Assembly: GCF_022809355.1 (NCBI RefSeq)
Contig: NZ_JAKZMM010000017.1
Coordinates: 1-64,000, forward strand
Reading direction: 5' to 3'
Origin: Parabacteroides faecalis
GTDB taxonomy: Bacteria; Bacteroidota; Bacteroidia; Bacteroidales; Tannerellaceae
DNA length: 64,000 nucleotides
In this document: piece by piece, positions 29,001 through 36,461 of the stretch
How the letters are laid out: every line of letters begins with the position of its first letter
Numbering within the stretch: position 1 is the stretch's first letter
The notes under the pieces: model-generated
Database searches by the model: none
Seen by the model: the letters and a program-made list of their open reading frames with translations, nothing else
Told to the model about the DNA's origin: nothing
Program-made: the position numbers and the translations under genes

Positions 29001-30557
29001 CCATTGGTTCTTGCTTCAGGTCCGGGATCAGCTTCTCGTCATAGTATCGGAACAGGTATTTTCTTTGGTATGTTGGTTGCAATCACCGTTGGTATTGTGA
29101 TGGTTCCTTTCTTCTTTGTGTTGATTTATAAGATAAAGAAAGGTATCCGTTTGAATCAGATTTCTCGCTTGCCACGCATACCGCATATTAAGAAAGCTGC
29201 TCCTTGGATGGTCTTGGCTTTATCTATGTTGGCTTTATCTTCCTGTAAGTTAGGAAAAGAATATGCACGTCCTGATCTGAATTTGCCGGAGTCAATAGAT
29301 AGTTCTGTAACAGATACGGCTTCTGTTTCGGAGATTCCTTGGCAAAGTTTGTATAAGGACACTGTTCTTCAAGGATTGATAAATAAAGCTTTGGAGAACA
29401 ATAAGGATATGAAGATTGCTGCAGCCAAGATAAAGGAAATGGTCGCTGCCAAACGTATTTCTTTTTCACGTTTATTCCCGGCGGTAGGGGCGAATTTACA
29501 TGCCGAGAAAGAAGTCTTGAATTACGGTGGAAATAACAGAAAACCCGATCCTGAGTTTGATGCCAAACTGACATTAGCGTGGGAGCTGGATTTATGGGGA
29601 AATATCCGTTGGGCAAACGAGGCTGATTTGGCTGCATATATGCAGAGTGTCGAAGCGCAGCGTGCATTGAAACTGACAATTGTGGCGGGTGTTGCGTCAT
29701 CGTATTATCAGTTATGTGCATTGGATCAAGAATTATCAATTGTGCGACAAACATTGGAAGCGCGAAAAGAAGGTTTGCATTTGGCCAAGTTGCGTTATGA
29801 AGGAGGATTGACCTCTGAAACAGCTTATAACCAAGCTGTCGTAGAGTTGGCTCGTACTGAGACTTTGATTCCGAATTTGGAACGTCAGATTAAAATAAAG
29901 GAAAGTGATCTGGCGATGTTGTTGGGTGATTATTCGCATGACATACCTCGTGGTCAGCGATTGTCAGAACAGCAGTTGCCGGATGCTCTGCCAATCGGTT
30001 TGCCTTCTTCTTTATTGGAGAGACGTCCGGATATCCGTCAGGCGGAATTTAGTCTTAAAGAAGCAAATGCCCAAGTAGGTGTTGCTTATACAGACTTGTT
30101 CCCTAAAATTGCTTTGACAGGTAATTTAGGCTTTGAAAGCGCTGAGTTAGGTGATCTTTTGAAAAGTCCGGCTTGGTTTTTAGGAGGTAATTTATTACAA
30201 CCTTTATTTGCCATGGGACGGAACAAGGCGAAAGTAAAAGTCGCTCAGGCTAAATATGAGCAAGAAGTGTATAGCTATGAGAAGACAGTCATCGGAGCAT
30301 TTAAAGAAGTGAATGATGCGATTGTTTCCATCCGTAAAGCTAAGGAAGTTCGTCAGTCACAGGCTAAGTTGGAGATCGCAGCCCGTAAATATTTGGAACT
30401 TGCTCAGTTGCAATATATCAATGGCGTTTCGAGTTACATGGATGTGTTGGATGCGCAACGTGAGTTGTTAAGTGCTCAATTAGGGTTGAACTCGGCTGTA
30501 TGTAGCGAACTGTTATCTGTAGTTTATTTATATAAGGCTTTAGGCGGAGGATATTAA
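26055..30557 (+). CDS. RND efflux pump fused to TolC-type outer-membrane factor
   Basis: A single 1500-residue frame. Residues ~1-1045 are a complete HAE1-type RND pump: MKPGFFIDRPVFSTVLSIL, the proton-relay pair Asp408-Asp409 in GIVVDDAIVVVENVER, and Lys936 in GLAAKNAILIVEF. After a very basic stretch (KKGIRLNQISRLPRIPHIKK) comes a new hydrophobic helix with a lipobox, MVLALSMLALSSC, Cys1064. Residues 1064-1500 are a full NodT/OprM-type outer-membrane factor (KLGKEYARPDLNLPES; LPSSLLERRPDIRQAE). In most bacteria these are two genes. The junction reads through in frame with no stop, and an in-frame ATG at 29208 could start a separate factor. See the findings for a processing model. Confidence 0.9.
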   Translation: MKPGFFIDRPVFSTVLSILIVLVGLIGLIMLPIEQYPQITPPVVKIGATYPGANALTLSQAVATPIEQELNGTPGMIYMQSSSSNSGSLNITVTFDVSANPDLAAVEVQNRVKLAESRLPAEVIQNGITIEKQAPSQLMTLTLMSDDPKFDEIYLSNFATINVLDVIRRIPGVGRVSNIGSRYYGMQIWVYPDRLANMGLTVKDLQDALKDQNRESAAGEFGKQPILDVDVTLPVTSSGRLSTVEEFENIVIRANSDGSIVRMRDVARVSLEASSYSTESGINGKNAAILGIYMLPGANALEVAKSVRAEMAEISKNFPEGVEYNFPFDMTEYISQSVHEVYKTLFEALFLVILVVFLSLQNWRAALIPTIAVPISLIGTFGFMLVMGFSLNMLTLLGLILAIGIVVDDAIVVVENVERIINEENISTREATHRAMKELSGALIATSMVLVAVFVPVSFLSGITGQLYRQFSITIAVSVMLSTVVALTLSPAMCAIILRPSKHEKKNIVFRKINEWLEKGNHKYTNILRRVMNMPKRILAGFGMVLVMIFVMSHLLPTSFIPEEDQGFFTVEIELPEGATLERTRVVTDRLIDFLNHQPAVAYVQNVTGSSGRLGTTQNRATLTVILKPWEERKSGDMGVEDVMETVRKELYYYPEVVGYVNRPPVIPGLGESGGLEMQLEARGDATWDDLVQATDTFLYYAKKAPELHSVSSAMQADIPQIYFDVDRDHAKFLGIPMADIFSTMKAYLGSVYVNDFNMFNRIYRVYIQAEAPYRANKESLGLFFVRTGSGEMVPLTALGTTQYTTGPGTIKRFNMFSTAPINAVAAPGYSTGEAMKALERIAKEHLSDNIAIEWSGLSYQENKAGGQTGFILALIFLFVFLFLAAQYESWIVPIAVLLSLPIAALGAFLGIWVTGLENDVYFQIGLVTLIGLAAKNAILIVEFAKVQVDEGADPVQAAIHAAQMRFRPILMTSLAFVLGMLPLVLASGPGSASRHSIGTGIFFGMLVAITVGIVMVPFFFVLIYKIKKGIRLNQISRLPRIPHIKKAAPWMVLALSMLALSSCKLGKEYARPDLNLPESIDSSVTDTASVSEIPWQSLYKDTVLQGLINKALENNKDMKIAAAKIKEMVAAKRISFSRLFPAVGANLHAEKEVLNYGGNNRKPDPEFDAKLTLAWELDLWGNIRWANEADLAAYMQSVEAQRALKLTIVAGVASSYYQLCALDQELSIVRQTLEARKEGLHLAKLRYEGGLTSETAYNQAVVELARTETLIPNLERQIKIKESDLAMLLGDYSHDIPRGQRLSEQQLPDALPIGLPSSLLERRPDIRQAEFSLKEANAQVGVAYTDLFPKIALTGNLGFESAELGDLLKSPAWFLGGNLLQPLFAMGRNKAKVKVAQAKYEQEVYSYEKTVIGAFKEVNDAIVSIRKAKEVRQSQAKLEIAARKYLELAQLQYINGVSSYMDVLDAQRELLSAQLGLNSAVCSELLSVVYLYKALGGGY

Positions 30558-30582
30558 ACTATATTTAGTGGATAAAAAAGAA

Positions 30583-30632
30583 CCTGCAAACGAAGGGAAT
30601 GATTACATTCTGTTTGTTTGCAGGCTTTTTTT
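30583..30632 (+). terminator. Terminator after the efflux operon
   Basis: CCTGCAAAC (30583-30591) pairs with GTTTGCAGG (30615-30623) and is followed by CTTTTTTT. Confidence 0.85.
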
Positions 30633-30663
30633 ATGTTAGTAGACTAAAGGTTCTTTCATTGTT

Positions 30664-30729
30664 GATTCTCGTTGCTTTCAAAATCAATTCTCGTTGGTTT
30701 TGATGTTGATTCTCGTTACTTTTGCAAAA
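30664..30729. repeat. 22-bp tandem array, GATTCTCGTTAC family
   Basis: GATTCTCGTTGCTTT, AATTCTCGTTGGTTT and GATTCTCGTTACTTT start at 30664, 30686 and 30708, exactly 22 bp apart. The last unit runs into the 14-bp palindrome ACTTTTGCAAAAGT (30718-30731). It lies after the efflux terminator and before grpE. The rest of 30732-30938 is AT-rich with no confident gene or heat-shock element; no CIRCE palindrome is present. Confidence 0.85.
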
Positions 30730-30938
30730 GTATGATTATCTCATGCTTTTTATTTGTCTTTGAAGCAGAAAGAGAGTCAAAGCTTCCGGTGGATCAAAGG
30801 CTTGCGAATATCATTTTGGCAACCTTTTTGTATTTACTAAGTAAAGTACACAAGAGAAAACGGATGAACGGAAGTTTATCCAGCAGGAAAAGATCTTGTA
30901 TATAGAAAATAATGAATTGAAAATAAATATATTATAAT

Positions 30939-31526
30939 ATGAGCAATAAGCATTTTGAACAGAACGAAAATTCTTCGGAAAAAGAAAATCAAGAAGTCGT
31001 GAATGAAGAAACGACAAATTTGCAGGAAGAAAAAGAAAATTTGGCAGAAGAAACAAATGATGCTGACAAAGTGTCTGCAGAGTTGGCTGAATTACAAAAG
31101 AAATATGATGAATTGAATAATTCACATTTACGTTTGATGGCCGAGTTTGACAATTATCGGAAACGCACATTACGCGAGAAAAGTGAATTGATTAAAAATG
31201 GAGGTGAAAATGCGCTGACTCAACTGCTTCCTGTAGTAGATGATTTTGAGCGTGCTTTGCAAAATATTCATAAGGCTGAAGATTTGACGGGTGTTGCAGA
31301 AGGCGTTGATTTGATATACAATAAGTTTGTTTCTTATTTGGCAAGTCAAGGTGTAAAAGCAATGGAGGTTGTTGGTAAGCCTTTTGATTTGGATCAGAGT
31401 GAAGCGATAGCTACTATTCCGGCACCGGAAGAAGGTTTGAAAGGAAAAGTTCTGGATTGCGTACAGACAGGCTATCTGTTGAATGAGAAGGTGATTCGTC
31501 ACGCAAAAGTTGTCGTAGGAGAATAA
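30939..31526 (+). CDS. grpE: Nucleotide exchange factor GrpE
   Basis: A 195-residue co-chaperone that releases ADP from DnaK. The N-terminal ~60 residues are acidic and low-complexity, followed by the dimeric coiled-coil (LAELQKKYDELNNSHLRLMAEFDNYRKRT), the four-helix region VVDDFERALQNI, and the beta-wing domain with EVVGKPFDLDQSEAIATIPA and VLDCVQTGYLLNEKVIRHAKVVV. It lies 15 bp before dnaJ, the usual Bacteroidetes pairing; dnaK is elsewhere. Confidence 0.95.
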   Translation: MSNKHFEQNENSSEKENQEVVNEETTNLQEEKENLAEETNDADKVSAELAELQKKYDELNNSHLRLMAEFDNYRKRTLREKSELIKNGGENALTQLLPVVDDFERALQNIHKAEDLTGVAEGVDLIYNKFVSYLASQGVKAMEVVGKPFDLDQSEAIATIPAPEEGLKGKVLDCVQTGYLLNEKVIRHAKVVVGE

Positions 31527-31541
31527 TAATAGTTTACCAAA

Positions 31542-32696
31542 ATGGCGAAGAGAGATTATTACGAGGTTCTGGGTGTAGATAAAAATGCAACCGTAGAAGA
31601 AATAAAGAAGGCTTATCGTAAAAAAGCTATTCAATATCATCCGGATAAAAACCCGGGAGATAAGGATGCAGAAGAAAAGTTTAAGGAAGCAGCAGAAGCT
31701 TATGATGTACTGAGCGATCCTCAGAAACGTCAGCGATACGATCAGTTTGGCCATGCCGGAGTAGGCGGAGCTTCACAGGCAGGTGGCTTCGGCGGAGGAA
31801 TGTCTATGGAAGATATTTTCTCGCAGTTCGGTGATATTTTTGGCGGTCACTTCGGAGGCTTTGGTGGTTTTGGCGGCTTTGGAGGCCAACGTGGCGGACG
31901 TCGGGTAAACCGAGGTTCTGATTTGCGTGTGAAAGTTAAGTTGTCTTTGAAAGATATTGCAACTGGAGTCGAGAAGAAAATCAAGGTAAAGAAATATGTA
32001 TCTTGCTCTCATTGCCATGGAACAGGTGCTGAAGGAAGTGACGGAACAAAGACTTGCGATACATGTAAAGGTTCGGGTGTTGTAACACGAATTGCAAATA
32101 CTATCTTAGGACAAATGCAGACGCAGACAACATGTCCTACTTGTGGTGGTGAAGGTAAAGTCGTTGTAAATAAATGTACACACTGTAACGGAGAAGGTAT
32201 CGTACGGGATGAAGAGGTTATAACCATCAATATTCCGGCTGGTGTAGCAGAAGGTATGCAACTTTCAATGAATGGAAAAGGTAATGCCGCTCGCCATGGT
32301 GGTATTAATGGTGATCTTTTAATCTTGATAGAAGAAGAACAACATCCGGAACTCTTGCGTGATGAAAATGATTTGATCTATAACCTGCTGTTAAGTTTCC
32401 CACAGGCTGCTTTGGGAGGTTCTGTTGAAGTTCCTACAGTGGACGGAAAAGTAAAGGTAAAGATTGATCCGGGTACACAGCCGGGTAAGGTCTTGAGATT
32501 GAGAAATAAGGGACTTCCTTCGGTAAATGGATATGGTACAGGTGATTTGCTGGTAAATGTCAGTGTCTATGTACCGGAAACTCTTTCTCAATCTGAAAAA
32601 GATATGTTGAACGGATTGGAGAATTCTCCTAATTTCCAACCCAATAAAACGATGAAAGAAAAGTTCTTTGATAAATTCAGACGGCTTTTCAATTAA
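31542..32696 (+). CDS. dnaJ: Chaperone protein DnaJ
   Basis: A 384-residue Hsp40 of the complete type. The J domain (residues 1-70) contains the HPD motif in [11 protein letters not shown] glycine/phenylalanine-rich linker (~75-115) has repeated GGFGGFGG. Four zinc-binding CxxCxGxG-type repeats follow ([32 protein letters not shown]), then the two C-terminal substrate-binding domains. It activates DnaK ATPase and delivers clients. It is co-transcribed with grpE and followed by a large hairpin. Confidence 0.97.
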   Translation: MAKRDYYEVLGVDKNATVEEIKKAYRKKAIQYHPDKNPGDKDAEEKFKEAAEAYDVLSDPQKRQRYDQFGHAGVGGASQAGGFGGGMSMEDIFSQFGDIFGGHFGGFGGFGGFGGQRGGRRVNRGSDLRVKVKLSLKDIATGVEKKIKVKKYVSCSHCHGTGAEGSDGTKTCDTCKGSGVVTRIANTILGQMQTQTTCPTCGGEGKVVVNKCTHCNGEGIVRDEEVITINIPAGVAEGMQLSMNGKGNAARHGGINGDLLILIEEEQHPELLRDENDLIYNLLLSFPQAALGGSVEVPTVDGKVKVKIDPGTQPGKVLRLRNKGLPSVNGYGTGDLLVNVSVYVPETLSQSEKDMLNGLENSPNFQPNKTMKEKFFDKFRRLFN

Positions 32697-32720
32697 TATT
32701 AAATATATCCCTTTAGTAAT

Positions 32721-32797
32721 AGCCAGGCTTTTTTAATTCTTGTTTCCTTTTTATGGATAAAAGGGAAACAAAGAGACAAAAGGCCTGGCTTATTTTA
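32721..32797 (+). terminator. Large nested hairpin, probable terminator after dnaJ
   Basis: AGCCAGGC (32721-32728) pairs with GCCTGGCT (32783-32790) and encloses TGTTTCC (32741-32747) paired with GGAAACA (32764-32770). The tail is TATTTTAT. Confidence 0.65.
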
Positions 32798-32911
32798 TAT
32801 AGAAACGCCATGAAAAGAATATGTAGAATAAATATTTCGCAGGAAATTGTTTTTTCGTGATAAATATTAAAAAAAATCCCTCTACTTTCCAAAAAGAAGT
32901 GTACCTTTGCC

Positions 32912-32919
32912 CTAAAGGA
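32912..32919 (+). promoter_or_regulatory. Promoter -7 element for the methylmalonyl-CoA operon
   Basis: TACCTTTG matches TAnnTTTG, 43 bp before the epimerase start. A TTTC at 32886 may serve as the -33 element. Confidence 0.55.
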
Positions 32920-32962
32920 TCATGAAAACCTGAAAAATATAAACTAATAAATTCTAAACACA

Positions 32963-33376
32963 ATGGAACTTACACACATTGAACATTTAGGAATTGCTGT
33001 TAAGAGCATTGAAGCATGTCTTCCTTATTACGAACAAGTATTAGGATTGAAATGCTATAGTATTGAAGAAGTAGCTGATCAGAAAGTAAAGACAGCTTTC
33101 TTTAAGATTGGACAGACAAAAATTGAATTGCTGGAACCGACAAGCGAAGATAGTACAATCGCTAAGTTCATTGAGAAGAAAGGTGAAGGTATTCATCACA
33201 TCGCTTTCGCAACACCTGATGTACAGGCTTGCTTGGACGAAGCCGAATCTAAAGGTATTAAATTGATCGATAAGGCTCCTCGTCGTGGTGCTGAAGGTTT
33301 GGATATCGCATTTATGCATCCGAAATCAACTTGCAGTGTATTAACTGAGCTTTGTATGCCGGGTAAGAAAGACTGA
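32963..33376 (+). CDS. mce: Methylmalonyl-CoA epimerase
   Basis: A 137-residue protein of the glyoxalase/VOC fold with two beta-alpha-beta-beta-beta modules. It begins THIEHLGIAVKSIEACLPYYEQVLGL, with a metal-binding histidine, then IELLEPTSEDSTIAKFIEKKGEGIHHIAFA with the second histidine, and a C-terminal glutamate in CSVLTELC. It interconverts R- and S-methylmalonyl-CoA in the succinate-to-propionate pathway. It is the first gene of the operon that encodes the sodium-pumping decarboxylase; the mutase genes are not in this window. Confidence 0.93.
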   Translation: MELTHIEHLGIAVKSIEACLPYYEQVLGLKCYSIEEVADQKVKTAFFKIGQTKIELLEPTSEDSTIAKFIEKKGEGIHHIAFATPDVQACLDEAESKGIKLIDKAPRRGAEGLDIAFMHPKSTCSVLTELCMPGKKD

Positions 33377-33384
33377 ATTTGAGG

Positions 33385-33477
33385 AAAAGTTAGAAGATAA
33401 AAATGAGGGGAGAGGAGAAATGAATGATTAATGTCTTCTTGAAAAGTAAACACCTTCGTTTTTAACTTCTAACTTTT
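33385..33477. repeat. Long imperfect hairpin between mce and the decarboxylase
   Basis: AAAAGTTAGAAG (33385-33396) is the perfect inverse of CTTCTAACTTTT (33466-33477), and the next ~13 bases on each side continue the pairing with a few mismatches. It fills most of the 150-bp spacer and may attenuate or stabilise the operon transcript. Confidence 0.65.
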
Positions 33478-33526
33478 GTTTTATAAATAAATAGGTAAAT
33501 CATTACTAACAACAAATCAAAATACA

Positions 33527-35080
33527 ATGAGTAATCAGCTTGAAAAAGTAAAAGAGCTTATCGCTCTGCGTGAACAGGCACGTCTGGGTGGTGGTGAAAA
33601 AAGAATCGAGTCACAACATAAGAAAGGTAAGTACACAGCCCGTGAACGTATCTCTATGTTGCTGGATGAAGGTAGCTTCGAAGAAATTGATATGTTCGTG
33701 AAGCACCGTTGTTCTAATTTTGGAATCGACAAGACAAAATTCTTGGGTGATGGTATCGTAACTGGTTATGGAACGATCGATGGCCGTCTGGTTTATGTAT
33801 ATGCACAGGACTTTACCGTATTCGGTGGTGCTTTGTCTGAAATGTTGGCTTTGAAGATCTGTAAGATTATGGATCAGGCTATGAAGATGGGTGCTCCTGT
33901 TATCGGTTTGAATGATTCGGGTGGTGCTCGTATTCAGGAAGGTGTAAACGCTTTGGCAGGTTATGCTGAGATTTTCCAGCGTAATATCTTGGCTTCTGGT
34001 GTTATTCCGCAGATCTCTGGTATTTTTGGCCCTTGTGCCGGTGGTGCTGTTTATTCTCCAGCATTGACAGACTTCAACATCATGACACGCGGAACCAGCT
34101 ATATGTTCTTAACCGGACCGAAAGTTGTTAAGACTGTAACCGGTGAAGATGTTACACAGGAACAGTTAGGTGGTGCTAGTGTTCACTCAACGAAGTCGGG
34201 TGTTGCTCATTTCGCTGTAGATACAGAAGAAGATGGTTTGAAGTTGATCCGTCAGTTGTTGAGCTATTTGCCTCAGAACAACATGGAAGAAACTCCGCTG
34301 ATCGAATGTAAAGATCCGATTGATCGTTTGGATGATTACCTGAATGAGATCATTCCTGATAATCCAAACCAGGCATACGATATGTATGAAGTGATCGGTA
34401 CAATCGTTGATAATCACGAATTCTTGGAAGTACATGCTGATTATGCTAAGAATATTATCGTAGGTTTTGCACGTTTCAATGGTCAGGCTGTAGGTATTGT
34501 TGCTAACCAACCTAAGGTAATGGCTGGATGTTTGGATAGCAATGCCTCTCGTAAGGCTGGTCGTTTCGTTCGCTTCTGCGACGCTTTCAATATTCCATTG
34601 GTTACTTTGGTTGATGTTCCGGGATTCTTGCCGGGTACAGGTCAGGAATATAACGGTGTTATTCTGCATGGTGCTAAATTGTTGTATGCTTATGGTGAAG
34701 CTACTGTACCTAAAGTAACGGTTACTTTGCGTAAGTCTTACGGTGGTGCTTATTGTGTGATGAGCTCTAAACATTTGCGTGGTGATATGAACTATGCTTG
34801 GCCGACTGCAGAAATCGCTGTAATGGGTCCGAGTGGAGCTGTTGAAATTATCTTTGCAAAAGAAGTGGCTGCTGCCGAAGATCCGAAGGCTTGTGCTGCT
34901 GAAAAAGAAGCAGAATACAAGAAAGCATTCGCTAATCCGTATAATGCGGCACAGTATGGTTATATTGATGATGTTATCGAACCGCGTAATACTCGTTTCC
35001 GCATCATTCGTGCCTTGCAGCAGTTGCAAACTAAGAAGTTGAGCAACCCGGCTAAGAAACATGATAACCTGCCTCTGTAA
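33527..35080 (+). CDS. mmdA: Methylmalonyl-CoA decarboxylase, carboxyltransferase subunit alpha
   Basis: A 517-residue biotin-dependent carboxyltransferase of the PccB/MmdA type. The two crotonase-like halves are clear: [20 protein letters not shown] and [16 protein letters not shown] in the N-half, and [17 protein letters not shown] with [19 protein letters not shown] in the C-half. It moves the carboxyl group of methylmalonyl-CoA to biotin on the carrier subunit. The downstream OadG-like, biotin carrier and beta subunits make this the sodium-pumping decarboxylase rather than an ATP-dependent propionyl-CoA carboxylase. Confidence 0.93.
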   Translation: MSNQLEKVKELIALREQARLGGGEKRIESQHKKGKYTARERISMLLDEGSFEEIDMFVKHRCSNFGIDKTKFLGDGIVTGYGTIDGRLVYVYAQDFTVFGGALSEMLALKICKIMDQAMKMGAPVIGLNDSGGARIQEGVNALAGYAEIFQRNILASGVIPQISGIFGPCAGGAVYSPALTDFNIMTRGTSYMFLTGPKVVKTVTGEDVTQEQLGGASVHSTKSGVAHFAVDTEEDGLKLIRQLLSYLPQNNMEETPLIECKDPIDRLDDYLNEIIPDNPNQAYDMYEVIGTIVDNHEFLEVHADYAKNIIVGFARFNGQAVGIVANQPKVMAGCLDSNASRKAGRFVRFCDAFNIPLVTLVDVPGFLPGTGQEYNGVILHGAKLLYAYGEATVPKVTVTLRKSYGGAYCVMSSKHLRGDMNYAWPTAEIAVMGPSGAVEIIFAKEVAAAEDPKACAAEKEAEYKKAFANPYNAAQYGYIDDVIEPRNTRFRIIRALQQLQTKKLSNPAKKHDNLPL

Positions 35081-35099
35081 TTCTAAAAAAAGAAAGCGT

Positions 35100-35999
35100 A
35101 TGACGAATAAAAAATTCGGGGCTCTGTTGCTGTTGTTGGTTCTGTTTACGTTCGGAGCCAAAGCTCAGCTAACAACTTCCGTTAAAATCAATGAAGTGTT
35201 GGTCGTTAATGAAGATAACTTTGTTGACGACTACGGTAAGCGTCACCCTTGGATTGAGTTGTACAACAACTCGGCGGGAACTGTTGACTTGAGAGGTTGT
35301 TTCTTGACTAACGATAAGAATAACCCTAGAAAATACATGATTCCGAAGGGCGATGTGTTGACAAAGATTCCGCCTTATCAACATACTTTGTTCTGGGCAG
35401 ATGATCAACCGACCCGTGGAACTTTCCATGTTAATTTCACGTTAGATCCTAATAAGGATAATTACATTGCTTTGTATGATGCCGATGGTACTACTTTGAT
35501 CGACGAAGTAGTTGTTCCTGCCGGCCAGAAAGCTGATATCAGCTACGGTCTTGATATGGACGGAAAAGGCAAATGGATGGTTTTAAGCAAAGTGACTCCG
35601 AGTACTAACAATGTGACTTTGGATAGCAATGAAAAAGTAGAGAACTTCCAGAGAAACGACTCTTGGGGTATTGGTATGACCATTACTGCTATGGCCGTTG
35701 TATTCTTGGGACTTATCGTACTGTATCTGGTATTCAAGCAAATTGGTAAAGCTGCTATTAAGGCCAGTCAGCGTAATGCTCAGAAGGCTGCAGAAGCTAG
35801 TGGTACTAAAATGTCGGCCAATGCTGGTCAGGAATCAGGTGAAATCTTTGCTGCTATTTCGATGGCTCTGTATGAATTGAGCGATGACAATCACGACATC
35901 GAAAATACAGTATTGACCATCCGTAAAGTTCAACGTAGTTATTCTCCATGGAGTTCTAAGATTTATAGTTTGCGTCAGACTCCGGTAGTTAAAAAGTAA
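35100..35999 (+). CDS. OadG-like decarboxylase subunit fused to a lamin-tail domain
   Basis: A 299-residue membrane protein. A signal peptide (residues 1-22, LLLVLFTFGAKAQ) is followed by a lamin-tail-like Ig domain (VKINEVLVVNEDNFVDDYGKRHPWIELYNN ... GCFLTNDKNNPRKYMIPKG) that should lie in the periplasm. Then comes one membrane helix (GIGMTITAMAVVFLGLIVLYLVF, about 190-212) of the OadG type and a cytoplasmic tail. Canonical OadG is about 80-100 residues with no such domain. The start at 35100 is chosen because the in-frame ATG at 35061 lies inside mmdA and would add non-signal residues. It should tether the carboxyltransferase to the membrane beta subunit. Confidence 0.88.
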   Translation: MTNKKFGALLLLLVLFTFGAKAQLTTSVKINEVLVVNEDNFVDDYGKRHPWIELYNNSAGTVDLRGCFLTNDKNNPRKYMIPKGDVLTKIPPYQHTLFWADDQPTRGTFHVNFTLDPNKDNYIALYDADGTTLIDEVVVPAGQKADISYGLDMDGKGKWMVLSKVTPSTNNVTLDSNEKVENFQRNDSWGIGMTITAMAVVFLGLIVLYLVFKQIGKAAIKASQRNAQKAAEASGTKMSANAGQESGEIFAAISMALYELSDDNHDIENTVLTIRKVQRSYSPWSSKIYSLRQTPVVKK

Positions 36000-36025
36000 T
36001 TTTCCTTATTAAATCGAATTGAAGA

Positions 36026-36457
36026 ATGAAAAGTTTTAAATATACCATTAACGGTAACGTATATAAAGTACACATTAATTCAATTGTTGATGATGTGGCA
36101 GAAGTAGAAGTAAACGGAACTCCGTATAGCGTGAAAATGGAAAAGCCGGCTAAGAAGCAGATCGTTGCTTTGAAGCGTCCGGCTCAGGCTCCGACTACGG
36201 CTGCCGGTGATCCGGTTGTTTCTCGTCCGGCTGCTTCTAGCGTAGCAGGTGCTGTGAAATCTCCGCTGCCAGGAGTTATCTTGAGCATCGACTGCAAAGT
36301 TGGCGATGTAGTGAAGAGAGGTCAGAAGATTTTGGTATTGGAAGCTATGAAGATGGAAAACAATATCAATGCCGACCGCGATGGTAAGATTGTAGAAATT
36401 AAAGTAAACAAAGGCGATTCTGTACTGGAAGGTGCTGACCTCGTCGTAATTGGATAA
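36026..36457 (+). CDS. mmdC: Biotin carrier subunit of methylmalonyl-CoA decarboxylase
   Basis: A 143-residue biotinyl-lipoyl domain protein. The biotin lysine is in VLEAMKMENNI. An N-terminal beta-region (KYTINGNVYKVHINSIVDDVAEVEVN) is joined by an Ala/Pro-rich flexible linker (~50-75). It carries the carboxyl group from the alpha subunit to the beta subunit. The stop codon is followed after 4 bp by the beta subunit ATG. Confidence 0.94.
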   Translation: MKSFKYTINGNVYKVHINSIVDDVAEVEVNGTPYSVKMEKPAKKQIVALKRPAQAPTTAAGDPVVSRPAASSVAGAVKSPLPGVILSIDCKVGDVVKRGQKILVLEAMKMENNINADRDGKIVEIKVNKGDSVLEGADLVVIG

Positions 36458-36461
36458 TGTT

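Noticed and set aside
26055-30557. Frameshift or missing stop as the cause of the RND-OMF fusion
   Set aside because: Not fully excluded, but both halves are complete, the frame is continuous and the junction has a sensible basic stretch, helix and lipobox, so I treat it as real.
30672-30905. 77-residue frame before grpE
   Set aside because: It begins inside the 22-bp repeat array and has no recognisable family or promoter.
30558-30938. CIRCE or heat-shock operator before grpE
   Set aside because: No TTAGCACTC/GAGTGCTAA palindrome is present; the only clear palindrome, ACTTTTGCAAAAGT, is joined to the repeat array.
31170-31754. 194-residue minus-strand frame over grpE and dnaJ
   Set aside because: It is antisense to two certain genes and very hydrophobic from reversed Lys/Glu codons.
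34187-35161. 324-residue minus-strand frame over mmdA
   Set aside because: It is antisense to a clear carboxyltransferase gene, has no recognisable domain and has a composition typical of reverse-strand shadows.
36450-36461. TTG start for mmdB overlapping mmdC
   Set aside because: The ATG at 36462 lies four bases after the mmdC stop and leaves the conserved N-terminus intact; the TTG adds four non-conserved residues.
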